IMG/VR virus record: IMGVR_UViG_3300022745_000034
Span: 1-63,900 of that record
DNA length: 63,900 nt
Source: a virus
Direction: 5' to 3' (one strand)
Both the position numbers and the translations under genes were made by a program. Shown piece by piece: positions 17,912-25,242 of the stretch (its first letter is position 1; each line of letters begins with the position of its first letter). Below the pieces are notes generated by a model that ran no database searches, had not been told where the DNA came from, and was given only the letters and a program-made list of their open reading frames with translations.

Positions 17912-18550
17912 TCAGTGTTGCGATGCCGTGCGTGTGGGTGCTCGTCCAAGTGCGGACACGGCATTGGCACGGGCGTTGGCAATTGCGGCATCGAACTTGG
18001 CGCGTCGATCAGCCCCGTTTTGCAGATCAGTCCAAGGCTTGTTTGGCATGAGCATCAATCGGGATATGGCGCCGTCAGCAAGGTCGTACAGGTACTGAGT
18101 TGCAATCCACTTGGGCAATCCGGTGGAGCTTTGTGACGGCTGCAAAGCCAGCGTCAATGTCAAGCCCGACGCGATATTTGCGTCCGGCACTCCAGCCAGG
18201 ATTACCTGCTCGGTATCCACCTGCGTGAAATACTTGGGCGTCCTGCGCGTGGTGCGCCAGCCCGGTATCTCGCGGTTGAGCCACTCCACGTTCTTGGGGT
18301 CCAAAGGAACCACGTTGTGCTCGGCTGCCATCACGGCAGAAATGTCAGAGCCTGCTGGGGATTCGAGGTCGTAGGCGTTTTCGCCTGCCACCACGTCAAT
18401 CGGATCTGGCAAGTGCTTCCAGATCCATGAGCCCGAACAGAACTCAATGCACGCGCGCTTGATGGCGTATTCGGTCACCGGGTCGGACGGATCAGCCGCC
18501 AGACTTGGCAGCACGTCGTCGAGAAGGTCTGAATACTTGGTGTTTGCCAC
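17912..18550 (-). CDS. Second head-tail connector-like protein, 212 aa
   Basis: The start is a GTG at 18550, with a near-exact palindrome (18572-18586) upstream. It has a helical N-terminus with YSDLLDDVLPSLAADPSD and AIKRACIEFCSGSWIWKHL, a central strand domain with a GENAYDLESPAG-like segment, and a helical C-terminus. This helix-strand-helix organisation resembles T7 gp11-type tail tubular/adaptor proteins. It is paired with the 228-residue adaptor. I infer one or both form the connector ring; assignment of individual rings is open. Confidence 0.6.
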   Translation of the reverse strand: MANTKYSDLLDDVLPSLAADPSDPVTEYAIKRACIEFCSGSWIWKHLPDPIDVVAGENAYDLESPAGSDISAVMAAEHNVVPLDPKNVEWLNREIPGWRTTRRTPKYFTQVDTEQVILAGVPDANIASGLTLTLALQPSQSSTGLPKWIATQYLYDLADGAISRLMLMPNKPWTDLQNGADRRAKFDAAIANARANAVSALGRAPTRTASQH

Positions 18551-18571
18551 GGCTCAATTCGTTGGTTGGTT

Positions 18572-18586
18572 GTGAGTCTTTCTCAA
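18572..18586. promoter_or_regulatory. One-mismatch copy of the TTGAG-N5-CTCAA palindrome
   Basis: GTGAGTCTTTCTCAA (first base differs), in the 73-bp gap upstream of the connector gene that starts at 18550. It belongs to the family of intergenic sites described under findings. Confidence 0.45.
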
Positions 18587-18623
18587 CTCATCACCAAGTA
18601 TCAATGCTTCCTTGCTATTCGAC

Positions 18624-19025
18624 TCAGGCCAGCGGCTCCAGATCGCGCTCGAATTCCTCTATGGCGTCGATCAGCAGCTTCTTTGCCTTAGTGGCATCAA
18701 GCTCTTTGCCCCACTTGGCTTTGGCCAGGGCCACAAGCTCTGCCTTGTTCATCTTTTCCAAGGGTTTCAGGAGTGAGGTTGCATCCACTTCTACGCTCTC
18801 GCCGTCTTCATCAACGACTTGTGTGGTCACTGGCGTATTGACGGAATCTGCGTCGGCAGCATCGACCAATTCCCATTGATCGGTGTATTTCAGCAGTTGT
18901 TTGGCCTGTGTTTCGGTGACTTCTTGCACATCGCCTTTGCCATTCCAGCATTTGCCGCTGGATGCTACGTTGTCATAGGCATAGGGCTTTTTGCCGATAT
19001 ACACGATCTTGATGAGTTTGGTCAT
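18624..19025 (-). CDS. Head-region protein with HeH/SAP-like C-terminus, 133 aa
   Basis: The N-terminal part KIVYIGKKPYAYDNVASSG, then WNGKGDVQEV and AKQLLKYTDQWEL, is a small-domain pattern frequent in phage head-gene clusters. After an acidic linker the C-terminus KMNKAELVALAKAKWGKEL, followed by an alanine- and lysine-rich helix, looks like a helix-extension-helix (HeH/LEM, SAP-like) motif that often binds DNA or proteins. It lies just after a terminator and before the connectors. A minor head protein is the best guess. Confidence 0.55.
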   Translation of the reverse strand: MTKLIKIVYIGKKPYAYDNVASSGKCWNGKGDVQEVTETQAKQLLKYTDQWELVDAADADSVNTPVTTQVVDEDGESVEVDATSLLKPLEKMNKAELVALAKAKWGKELDATKAKKLLIDAIEEFERDLEPLA

Positions 19026-19049
19026 GGGGTTATCTCCTGTTTGAAAAAG

Positions 19050-19081
19050 AAAAGGGGCAGCCTTGTGAGCCGCCCCTTTTT
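19050..19081 (-). terminator. Rho-independent terminator after the decoration-like gene
   Basis: On the minus strand AAAAGGGGC pairs with GCCCCTTTT around a short bulged inner stem (GC...GC), followed by CTTTTTC. It sits 20 bases after the stop at 19102. The hairpin is almost symmetrical and could also act on the plus strand. It probably trims capsid/decoration transcripts from the downstream connector genes. Confidence 0.8.
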
Positions 19082-19101
19082 AGGCACTAGCCAGGGGCTG
19101 T

Positions 19102-19509
19102 TTACTTGCCCTTGAACTCGTACACGGTCACAACGTCAAGCTGGCCGGTGGCGGCTCCACCGCCAACGGTGGCGATGATGTAGGCGTCGTAGGCCATGGT
19201 CACCGGAGCGGAACCAGAGCGGGCCGACCCTGCGGCGGTAGCCACGTCGGTTGCAGCCAGGAAGGCAGCATCGTTGCCACCGGATTCGCCGTTGACGTAC
19301 TCGTAACCGACTTTGAGGGTCGTGCCGGTGCCAAGGTCAGCAAACACCATTTTCAGATCAACGATCTTGGTGCCTTGATAGACCTTGTTCAAACGAATCT
19401 TGTCGCCGATTTGAGCGGCAGCAAGCGCGATGTAGCCGTGTGCCTGGGCCAGAGGGCATTCACCGCTGTAAACGATGTCTTGCAAGGAGGGGGCGTTAAT
19501 AGTTGCCAT
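19102..19509 (-). CDS. Putative capsid decoration/stabilisation protein, 135 aa
   Basis: A small Ala/Gly/Val-rich all-beta protein directly after the major capsid gene. It contains QIGDKIRLNKVYQGTKIVDL, FADLGTGTTLKVGYEYV, and a YDAYIIATVGGGAATGQLD segment that predicts strands. This pattern (a strand-rich start, then DLGTxTxLxxGYxxV and IxATxGGAxATGxL) recurs in small proteins next to phage major capsid genes and suits a head-decoration protein. TGGAG precedes the ATG, and a terminator follows. Function is inferred from composition and position. Confidence 0.6.
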   Translation of the reverse strand: MATINAPSLQDIVYSGECPLAQAHGYIALAAAQIGDKIRLNKVYQGTKIVDLKMVFADLGTGTTLKVGYEYVNGESGGNDAAFLAATDVATAAGSARSGSAPVTMAYDAYIIATVGGGAATGQLDVVTVYEFKGK

Positions 19510-19542
19510 CTTAGATTCTCCAAAAATGTTTCAGGTGTTAAG

Positions 19543-19566
19543 AAAAGCCCAACTACCAAAAGGCAG
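19543..19566 (-). terminator. Hairpin after the major capsid gene
   Basis: On the minus strand AACTGCC-TTTT-GGTAGTT forms a 7-bp stem with one G-T pair, followed by GGGCTTTTCTT. It is weaker than the terminators at 19050 and 22013 and may only attenuate between the capsid gene and the decoration-like gene. Confidence 0.45.
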
Positions 19567-19581
19567 TTGAGCCATTCTCAA
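19567..19581. promoter_or_regulatory. Exact TTGAG-N5-CTCAA palindrome, intergenic
   Basis: TTGAGCCATTCTCAA ends one base from the stop codon of the major capsid gene (19582-19584), in the gap before the decoration-like gene. The loop CCATT recurs in part at 35144-35158 and 35275-35289. Confidence 0.6.
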
Positions 19582-20850
19582 TTAGGAGCCCAGCAGCGTG
19601 CGGCCAGCAGCCGATGCAGGATCGGGTGCGTAGCTGTCCAACACTGCCACACCGAAGTCGGTGTCGGCGCCGTCGATCTTGAAGCGCACCTTGGCAGCAC
19701 CAGTCATTGCAGCAGCAACGGTTTCGATGCTGTTGCCGTGGTCAACTTCCTTCTCCGACCAGTCGTAGAAGTAGTCAGATGCGCTCTTGCCGTAGGCTTT
19801 GGCCAAGGCCTGGGCGCCCACGATGATGGCGCGGTCCACCGGTTGCCCGGTCGTAACCGTGCTCTCGGTGTAGGTCAGGCCGTCTGCGCCGCCAGTGTCC
19901 TTCACCACGGAGTCACCTGCATTGAAACGGATGGCGTAACGGTTCATGCGCTTGATGAGCACGCCGTTCCACATGATCGTTTCATAAGCATCGAACAGGG
20001 GATGCTTGACGCCACCGGACTTGCGCTCGAAAGCGTACTGCACGGCTTGGCGCCATGTAGTCTGGCTGGTACGCGACTGGAGGTACAGCCACTGGCGTTC
20101 TGTCACGAACATCACCCACAGAGGGTCGTTCCATGCGCGGTCGTCGCCTTGGATCTTGACCGACTGCATGACCACGGGGGATTCACGCAATTGGGCCACG
20201 ATACGGTCGATGTCTTGCAGGGTCAGCGCGTCATTGGTGCCGATGTCATCGGGGCCAGTTGCGTCGTTGGCTGCAAAGTAGCGATTCTTGGTCGGTGCCT
20301 TCACGGCATTGACCATGATTTCAGCGAAATCGCTATCGGACTGCGGGGGCACAACCCAGTCGGTGGTGGACTGAGCGCCTCGCGCGCCGGCCAAGTGCAC
20401 CAGGGCAGTCTGGTCTTCCAAGCGCTGCATCCAGGCCTGAATACCGGCCATGGAGATATTGCGCAGGTTGTGCACAGTGCGCTTTTGAGTCATGCGACCA
20501 CCCGAGTCAGCACCGCCGCGAACCTGATTGATCGCAACGTCCATGCTGGAGTAGGTGAGCTGCATCATGCGGCCTTCGATGCGCTTGTCGCCCATCACCG
20601 GCTTGCCTTGCAGGATGTTGAACAGGTCGATACTGACGGTATCGCCTGCGCCCTTTGCCAAGTCACCGGCCTTCACGATAGGGTAATCGGGGCTGGTTTG
20701 GCCTTTGGTCTTGGCCGCAAAGGAGCCTTCCTTGGGCATTTCGCCGGAAAGCAGGTTCATGAAGCCGGGGGAGTGTTGCACGCGGGTGAACAGTCCAACC
20801 GAGTAGATCTTCCGCGCTAGTGCGGAACCGACTGGGATATTGGTTGCCAT
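19582..20850 (-). CDS. Major capsid protein (DUF4043 / N4-gp56-like), 422 aa
   Basis: It follows the scaffold gene and has the size and sequence style of DUF4043/N4-gp56-type HK97-fold capsid proteins. An N-terminal segment SALARKIYSVGLFTRVQ leads into GDTVSIDLFNILQGKPVMGD, then a long helix with MAGIQAWMQRLEDQTALVHL, then WVMFVTERQWLYLQ and MWNGVLIKRMNRYAI. The C-terminus carries AIIVGAQALAKAYGK and FYDWSEKEVDHGNS, segments typical of this family. Position (scaffold, capsid, decoration) and length support the call. Confidence 0.85.
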   Translation of the reverse strand: MATNIPVGSALARKIYSVGLFTRVQHSPGFMNLLSGEMPKEGSFAAKTKGQTSPDYPIVKAGDLAKGAGDTVSIDLFNILQGKPVMGDKRIEGRMMQLTYSSMDVAINQVRGGADSGGRMTQKRTVHNLRNISMAGIQAWMQRLEDQTALVHLAGARGAQSTTDWVVPPQSDSDFAEIMVNAVKAPTKNRYFAANDATGPDDIGTNDALTLQDIDRIVAQLRESPVVMQSVKIQGDDRAWNDPLWVMFVTERQWLYLQSRTSQTTWRQAVQYAFERKSGGVKHPLFDAYETIMWNGVLIKRMNRYAIRFNAGDSVVKDTGGADGLTYTESTVTTGQPVDRAIIVGAQALAKAYGKSASDYFYDWSEKEVDHGNSIETVAAAMTGAAKVRFKIDGADTDFGVAVLDSYAPDPASAAGRTLLGS

Positions 20851-20866
20851 TTTGTTTCCTTATGGG

Positions 20867-21871
20867 TTACAGGGTTCGGAAGTACGCATCCATTTCGGCG
20901 GCACTCATGCTGGCGAACTTCTCGGCCAGTTGCAGGGAACTTAAGTTCTCTGCGGCCTCGCGCTCATCCTGCGCTGCGTGCTGCCCTGCCGGGAATTCGG
21001 AGAGGGAATTTGGCACGTTGGTCCGGGTGGACTTGGCTGCAAGTGCGGCCTTTTCCAGTGCTGCCTTCTTCAAAGTCTCGGCGCTTTGTTGTGAAGTTGC
21101 AGGCTTACCCGGCAATTCGATAGGTCCAAGGGCAGACTCGACCATTTCGGTGATCTTGGCAAAGCGTTCTGACAGAGGTTTGTCGGCCCAGGCGGCTTGT
21201 GTGCGCAAGGTTGCATCAAACTGTTTGGCCAGTTCAAACGCTTCCTTGTTCGACGCCTGGATGTGCGCTAGTTTCGGGACCGAATCAATCGCGTCCTGCA
21301 CGGTTTCCTGTGCTGATCGCGCTGCGTCGGCCTCGGCATTGCGCACTGTCTCCTGCACCGGCTCCAGTTGCGATTTCAGGCGCTCGGCTGCTGCCATTGA
21401 CGCCATTACCGCTTTGTAGACGGTCGGAAAATCCTCTTTCAGTGCTTCCAAGTCCTCGGGGGACAAGTCGCTTGCAGTAGGCTGCTGCTGGTCGGTGCGG
21501 GCGCTCTCACCTTGTTTCGCCCCTTGATTACCGGACTGCACCATTGCCTCAAGGCTTTTGACACGTTCCTGCATTTCGTTTGCCAATTGCTCGGCGCGCG
21601 TTGCACGGTCGCGTTCACTCTTGAGTACCGAGTACGGAATGACGTGCTTTCCGTCCTTGGTGGCAATACCTTCTGGTTCTTGCTCTTGGTCAGTCTGGTC
21701 CTGCTTGGCCTGCTGGGTTCCATCGGTTACCGGATCGTTCTTGGGCTGATCGTCCGTCTTCGGCTCTGGTGGCGTTTCCTTGGGTACGGGCGTTTCGCCG
21801 TTCTCAAGTTGGTTAAAAACCTTCGCCAGTTCTTCCGGGTCGGTCGTATTCAGATCAATTTCGATGCTCAT
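20867..21871 (-). CDS. Capsid scaffolding protein, 334 aa
   Basis: A highly acidic, Gln/Glu/Lys-rich protein. It has a disordered N-terminus (Pro/Asp/Gln), the conserved-looking KDGKHVIPYSVLKSERDRA, then a long coiled coil (residues 95-290), and ends in LAEKFASMSAAEMDAYFRTL, a helix-loop-helix of the kind that binds capsid in phage scaffolds. It lies immediately upstream of the major capsid gene. No protease motif is visible. Confidence 0.8.
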   Translation of the reverse strand: MSIEIDLNTTDPEELAKVFNQLENGETPVPKETPPEPKTDDQPKNDPVTDGTQQAKQDQTDQEQEPEGIATKDGKHVIPYSVLKSERDRATRAEQLANEMQERVKSLEAMVQSGNQGAKQGESARTDQQQPTASDLSPEDLEALKEDFPTVYKAVMASMAAAERLKSQLEPVQETVRNAEADAARSAQETVQDAIDSVPKLAHIQASNKEAFELAKQFDATLRTQAAWADKPLSERFAKITEMVESALGPIELPGKPATSQQSAETLKKAALEKAALAAKSTRTNVPNSLSEFPAGQHAAQDEREAAENLSSLQLAEKFASMSAAEMDAYFRTL

Positions 21872-22077
21872 TCACTTCACTCCACGTTATCGCAGTAGGT
21901 TGCGGAAATCCTGCCGGTCGTCACCAATAACCCATGGCGGGGAACAAAACGGCCTTACAGGTGGAGTGAATATAGATTCGCTTGAGCAATTCGACTGTTT
22001 GCACATACAGGTAAAAAAAACCCCGCATAAAGCGGGGCTGTGAGTGGGTCCGAAGACCAGGGAGACAAACGCAGTGT
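21872..22077 (-). promoter_or_regulatory. Upstream region of the capsid transcription unit
   Basis: A 206-bp gap with no gene. After the terminator at 22013-22037 it holds, on the minus strand, GTCGAATTG (21995-21987), an imperfect half of the recurrent palindrome (TTGAG at 21982), and TATATT, a plausible -10 box, about 12 bases further on. GTCGAATT also occurs in the gaps before the portal and lysis genes, so this may be a late promoter for scaffold and capsid. No experimental-type evidence is available from sequence. Confidence 0.4.
22013..22037 (-). terminator. Strong rho-independent terminator
   Basis: On the minus strand CCCCGC-TTTAT-GCGGGG is followed by eight T residues. It lies 40 bases after the stop of the spike-base-like gene (22078) and separates the portal/appendage transcripts from the scaffold/capsid unit. 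Confidence 0.92.
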
Positions 22078-22350
22078 TCAGAATTCAGCGACGATGTTGG
22101 TAGCACTCGTGCCGGTGGCAAATACCTGATTGACGCGCAGCGGGTGGCGGCCGGCTGCAATAGCCGCATAGGTCACCGTGGTGCCATCTTCAAAGCCGAC
22201 CTTGAGTGTGCCGGCCGTGCCGACATACAGGCTGATCGTTGTTTCTGCCAGCTTGTTGACATCGTGCGGTGTCACGGCAGCGCCCCCGGTGATCGGGCTG
22301 GCAACTGCCTGTCGGTAGGTGTGAGTGCGGTTCTTAATGGTCGATGACAT
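22078..22350 (-). CDS. Spike-base-like protein (RCAP_Rcc01079-like), 90 aa
   Basis: The core AVTPHDVNKLAETTISLYVG, then GTLKVGFEDGTTVTYAAI and a RVNQVFATGTSATNIVAEF ending, matches the small all-beta phage spike-base protein family named after the Rhodobacter gene transfer agent head-spike base. In that particle it anchors spikes to the capsid. Here it closes the appendage gene cluster between portal and scaffold, which suits a head-spike or appendage anchor. Confidence 0.65.
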   Translation of the reverse strand: MSSTIKNRTHTYRQAVASPITGGAAVTPHDVNKLAETTISLYVGTAGTLKVGFEDGTTVTYAAIAAGRHPLRVNQVFATGTSATNIVAEF

Positions 22351-22394
22351 GGGTTTATCCCTTCAAGTTGTCGAAAATTATGGGCTGTGGTGAT

Positions 22395-22895
22395 CTATTC
22401 GACGGCGAGTAGAAGCAGCATGATGCGGCGCATTTCTTCGGCTGATTCTTCCTTCGCCTTTTGCGCAAAGGCCTCGAAATCTTGGATGATGGCCTGCTTG
22501 AAGTCTGGCATTTCGCGCAGCATTGGCCGAAACATGGGCACTTGGACGACACGATCTGCTGTTTTTACGGCGAATGTTCGGGCTAATTTGCGTTCATGGC
22601 GGTCGATTTCTGGCAGATCATCGGGCTCTGGAGTTTTGGCGGCCTGCTCCAAAACATCCATGAGTCCATCTGCAAATGGGTCGTACTCGCGGCCATCAAT
22701 GACAATGGATTGCAGGCGTTGCGCTATGCGATCTGGTGCGTAGGCGTCTGAGTCTGAGTTGCGGCTGGTTCTCTCGACGTAATGCGCACGTCCACCGCCT
22801 GCGCCTTGCTGTTGTTGAGGTAATACAACAGCAATGAGCCCGCCAAACGAGGCGCCCCAAGACTTGCCCCACGAATTACCCCAGGCGCTGGCCAT
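22395..22895 (-). CDS. Conserved phage protein with SWGxSWG start, 166 aa
   Basis: Begins MASAWGNSWGKSWGASFGG, a signature N-terminus found in many phage proteins encoded near portal and capsid genes. A Gln/Gly-rich linker follows, then a charged helical C-terminus that includes PDFKQAIIQDFEAFAQKAK. No enzyme motif is recognised. It abuts the next gene by one base. It is probably a virion or assembly component; the role is unknown. Confidence 0.55.
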   Translation of the reverse strand: MASAWGNSWGKSWGASFGGLIAVVLPQQQQGAGGGRAHYVERTSRNSDSDAYAPDRIAQRLQSIVIDGREYDPFADGLMDVLEQAAKTPEPDDLPEIDRHERKLARTFAVKTADRVVQVPMFRPMLREMPDFKQAIIQDFEAFAQKAKEESAEEMRRIMLLLLAVE

Positions 22896-23354
22896 TTATG
22901 GCCCCCATGGGTCTGATTCCGAGCCTGATCCGCTTATGGACTGTCCCTTTACCTTGCGCATGTCTACCGGGATTGTTGTGGCCATGAGAACAGCCAAAAC
23001 TTGTGCAGCAATATCGGCTGCACTGGGCCCGCTTCCACCAACCGATGAAGTCGAGAACGCTGCACTGGTCTTGCGCTCAACATAGACGCCGGCCACGGGG
23101 GTGATCGTGCCGTTGAGGTTACCGTTGATGGTGTAGTTACCGGCGTTTGGGAACTTCAACTTCCATCCGTTGATGAGGTCCATCTGGTAGAAGAACGCAC
23201 CGCCCAAGTCCAACGCCTTCCACGTATGCGTCACCGGGTAGATGGCGGCAGTAGCACTGTCTTCCCAATCCCGCACGGCAGCGTGAAACGCTGGCAGGTC
23301 AGTAATAGACGCCGTGGACTCGATAGTTAGCGTGGAAGTGTCGAACGTCAGCAT
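22896..23354 (-). CDS. Phage virion protein with beta-rich core, 152 aa
   Basis: Residues 20-100 (AAVRDWEDSATAAIYPVTHT, then FFYQMDLINGWKLKFPNAG, then GVYVERKTSAAF) form a conserved strand-rich domain seen in proteins of phage head-appendage or neck clusters. A Gly/Ser-rich C-terminal tail follows. The start codon overlaps the stop of the 493-residue upstream gene. Its partners are probably the neighbouring appendage proteins; no function is known to me. Confidence 0.55.
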   Translation of the reverse strand: MLTFDTSTLTIESTASITDLPAFHAAVRDWEDSATAAIYPVTHTWKALDLGGAFFYQMDLINGWKLKFPNAGNYTINGNLNGTITPVAGVYVERKTSAAFSTSSVGGSGPSAADIAAQVLAVLMATTIPVDMRKVKGQSISGSGSESDPWGP

Positions 23355-24835
23355 TACGCATCCTGTGTCCGCACAGCAGTTCCGCTGCCTCCGGTGGATG
23401 TAACGGCCAGCGTAGATTCAAACGGCACAATGGGCGAGCCACCACCGTTACGCACACGGTACCGGCAAGTGAAGTTACTACTGAACTGGAGCGCAGCACT
23501 GGATATTGAGGTGCCTGTTGCCACTGCGTCAATCATGGGGATAAAGGCCGGGACCGATGTGTAGGTCTGGGTAAGCGCTGGGCTGAGTCCAGACACCGTG
23601 GTTCCTGACCAGCTTGAGTAGGTGTAGCGGTCGCCGTTGATGCGGATCACACCAGACACGGGGGTGTCGGTCTTGAGTGTTGGCACTGTGATGCTTGTGG
23701 CGCCAGAAGATCCGCTGACTGTGTACTCTGTGGTGTTGATCGTTGTACCGGTATCGCGTGCCACCAGAACGTAGTCGCCAGACACAACGCCACCGACTTG
23801 GATTGTCACGCTTGTTGGCGGTGTTTCTGTGACGCCTGTGTGGCTGATAAGCTGGTAGTTCTTGCTGTCAGCAGTCTGCACGCCAGTGAGCCACCATCCT
23901 TGGGCTACGAACCACTTGCCACCAGCGAATGAGCCAAACGGGGCAGCAATGTTTTCGGCGTAGGTCTGGCCTGGAAGGACTCGGTACCGGTAGCCGGGGA
24001 TGCTGTTGAACGTGATGGTGCTGGACTCGGAGCAAGCCCACATCAGCGCCTGATACACCTGTGCCAGTGTCAGCGTGCCATCCAGTGTGATGGTGCCTTT
24101 GTGCAGGAGCGAGCCCTGACCGCCGCCCAGGTCTTGTGTCGTGTCTCCGTATGCCAGGGTGATCTTCTGAGTGCCCGGGGTTGCTGTTCCACCAATGGCC
24201 GTAGAGAAATAGCTTGCAGCCACTGTAGGCGTGATGGTTGCAGTATCTACGTTGCTGTCAATCGCAGTTGCAAGAGCGGCAGGTTGCTCGCCACCGGCAG
24301 ACAGGTTCACATCGAAGTGGCTGTATGTCTGGCCGTACTTGCGTGAGAAGACGGTGATGTTGCCTGAATCAATCAGAGCACCACCGGACTTGGCCTGCAC
24401 CAGGATCTGGAAGCTCGAATTTACGTCTGCATCAGCCCAATACTTCGTGAGCTTGCTGCCGTTTTGCAGGATGTATATCGGGCTGGATGACACCAGCGAT
24501 CCGATCACCTTCAAGCCGGTGAACAGGTCGTTGCCCGATGACTGCTCAATACTGCCGAACTTGAACCACTGTGAAGTGGTCGCATTGATGTTGATGTTGG
24601 GCAGCAGGGTCAGCGCCATCGGGCGGCTTGCATTACGCTTACCGGCCAACTCGGATGGGTTGCTACCCAGAATGCTCACTAGGTCATCGCCGGTTGCCGT
24701 GGCGTTGTCGGCCAAGTCTTGCAGCCAAGCGTGAAGCTCAAGTGTTGTGTATCGGGAGTTTGTACCCGGTACAAATGCAGCGACCTGACGGACATTGCCG
24801 CTGGAGTCAATGGTGAAATCTGAGGCTATTGGCAT
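23354..24835 (-). CDS. Putative virion appendage protein, 493 aa
   Basis: An all-beta, Ser/Thr/Gly/Val-rich protein with no charged helices and no enzyme motif. The N-terminus FTIDSSGNVRQVAAFVPGT and YTTLELHAWLQDLADNATA is a recurring pattern in large structural proteins of tailed phages. The C-terminal half has several Ig-like or fibronectin-like stretches with SGxSGATSITVPTLKTDTP. It overlaps both neighbours by one base or less. A capsid or tail appendage is inferred. Confidence 0.55.
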   Translation of the reverse strand: MPIASDFTIDSSGNVRQVAAFVPGTNSRYTTLELHAWLQDLADNATATGDDLVSILGSNPSELAGKRNASRPMALTLLPNININATTSQWFKFGSIEQSSGNDLFTGLKVIGSLVSSSPIYILQNGSKLTKYWADADVNSSFQILVQAKSGGALIDSGNITVFSRKYGQTYSHFDVNLSAGGEQPAALATAIDSNVDTATITPTVAASYFSTAIGGTATPGTQKITLAYGDTTQDLGGGQGSLLHKGTITLDGTLTLAQVYQALMWACSESSTITFNSIPGYRYRVLPGQTYAENIAAPFGSFAGGKWFVAQGWWLTGVQTADSKNYQLISHTGVTETPPTSVTIQVGGVVSGDYVLVARDTGTTINTTEYTVSGSSGATSITVPTLKTDTPVSGVIRINGDRYTYSSWSGTTVSGLSPALTQTYTSVPAFIPMIDAVATGTSISSAALQFSSNFTCRYRVRNGGGSPIVPFESTLAVTSTGGSGTAVRTQDA

Positions 24836-25242
24836 TATTCGTCCTTAATCTGGGCAACGTAAATACTCTGGCTACCTACCACCGCAGTGGTGATGGTTTC
24901 CCACGGGATGTAATAGGGGCTGGCACTTCCCTTGCGAACCTTGATCCGCAGGTTGTTCAGGCTGGAGCCACCGGCATAGCACGAAAGAGTTATCACTGGC
25001 GAAGACGTTGCGGCAACACCGTTGTATAGCGTTGTGGTCCCCAGTTGGTCTTCGACCTGAATGGCACTGCCAACGATCACGTTGGTGAGGGTTAGCGTGA
25101 ACGTACCGATTGGGTCGGATGGCAGGGCTTGCCTGCAAATTGGGGAGAACACCCCAACGGACCAAACACCTCGACCTGTCGGGATGCTTGTTATTACAGC
25201 GCCACGCTGCCCATGCAAATACGGTACGTAGATAGACTGCAT
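24835..25242 (-). CDS. Small beta-rich appendage-cluster protein, 135 aa
   Basis: Strand-rich sequence with VWSVGVFSPICRQALPSDP, then GTFTLTLTNVIVGSAIQVED, and ending in VVGSQSIYVAQIKDE. It overlaps its neighbours by single bases on both sides, so it is probably translated together with the 727- and 493-residue proteins. I do not recognise the family; the composition fits a structural adaptor or cap for the larger appendage proteins. Confidence 0.5.
   Translation of the reverse strand: MQSIYVPYLHGQRGAVITSIPTGRGVWSVGVFSPICRQALPSDPIGTFTLTLTNVIVGSAIQVEDQLGTTTLYNGVAATSSPVITLSCYAGGSSLNNLRIKVRKGSASPYYIPWETITTAVVGSQSIYVAQIKDE

Noticed and set aside
19375-20820. Long plus-strand frame of 481 codons
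   Set aside because: It lies opposite the capsid and decoration genes and is an antisense artefact of GC-rich codon use.
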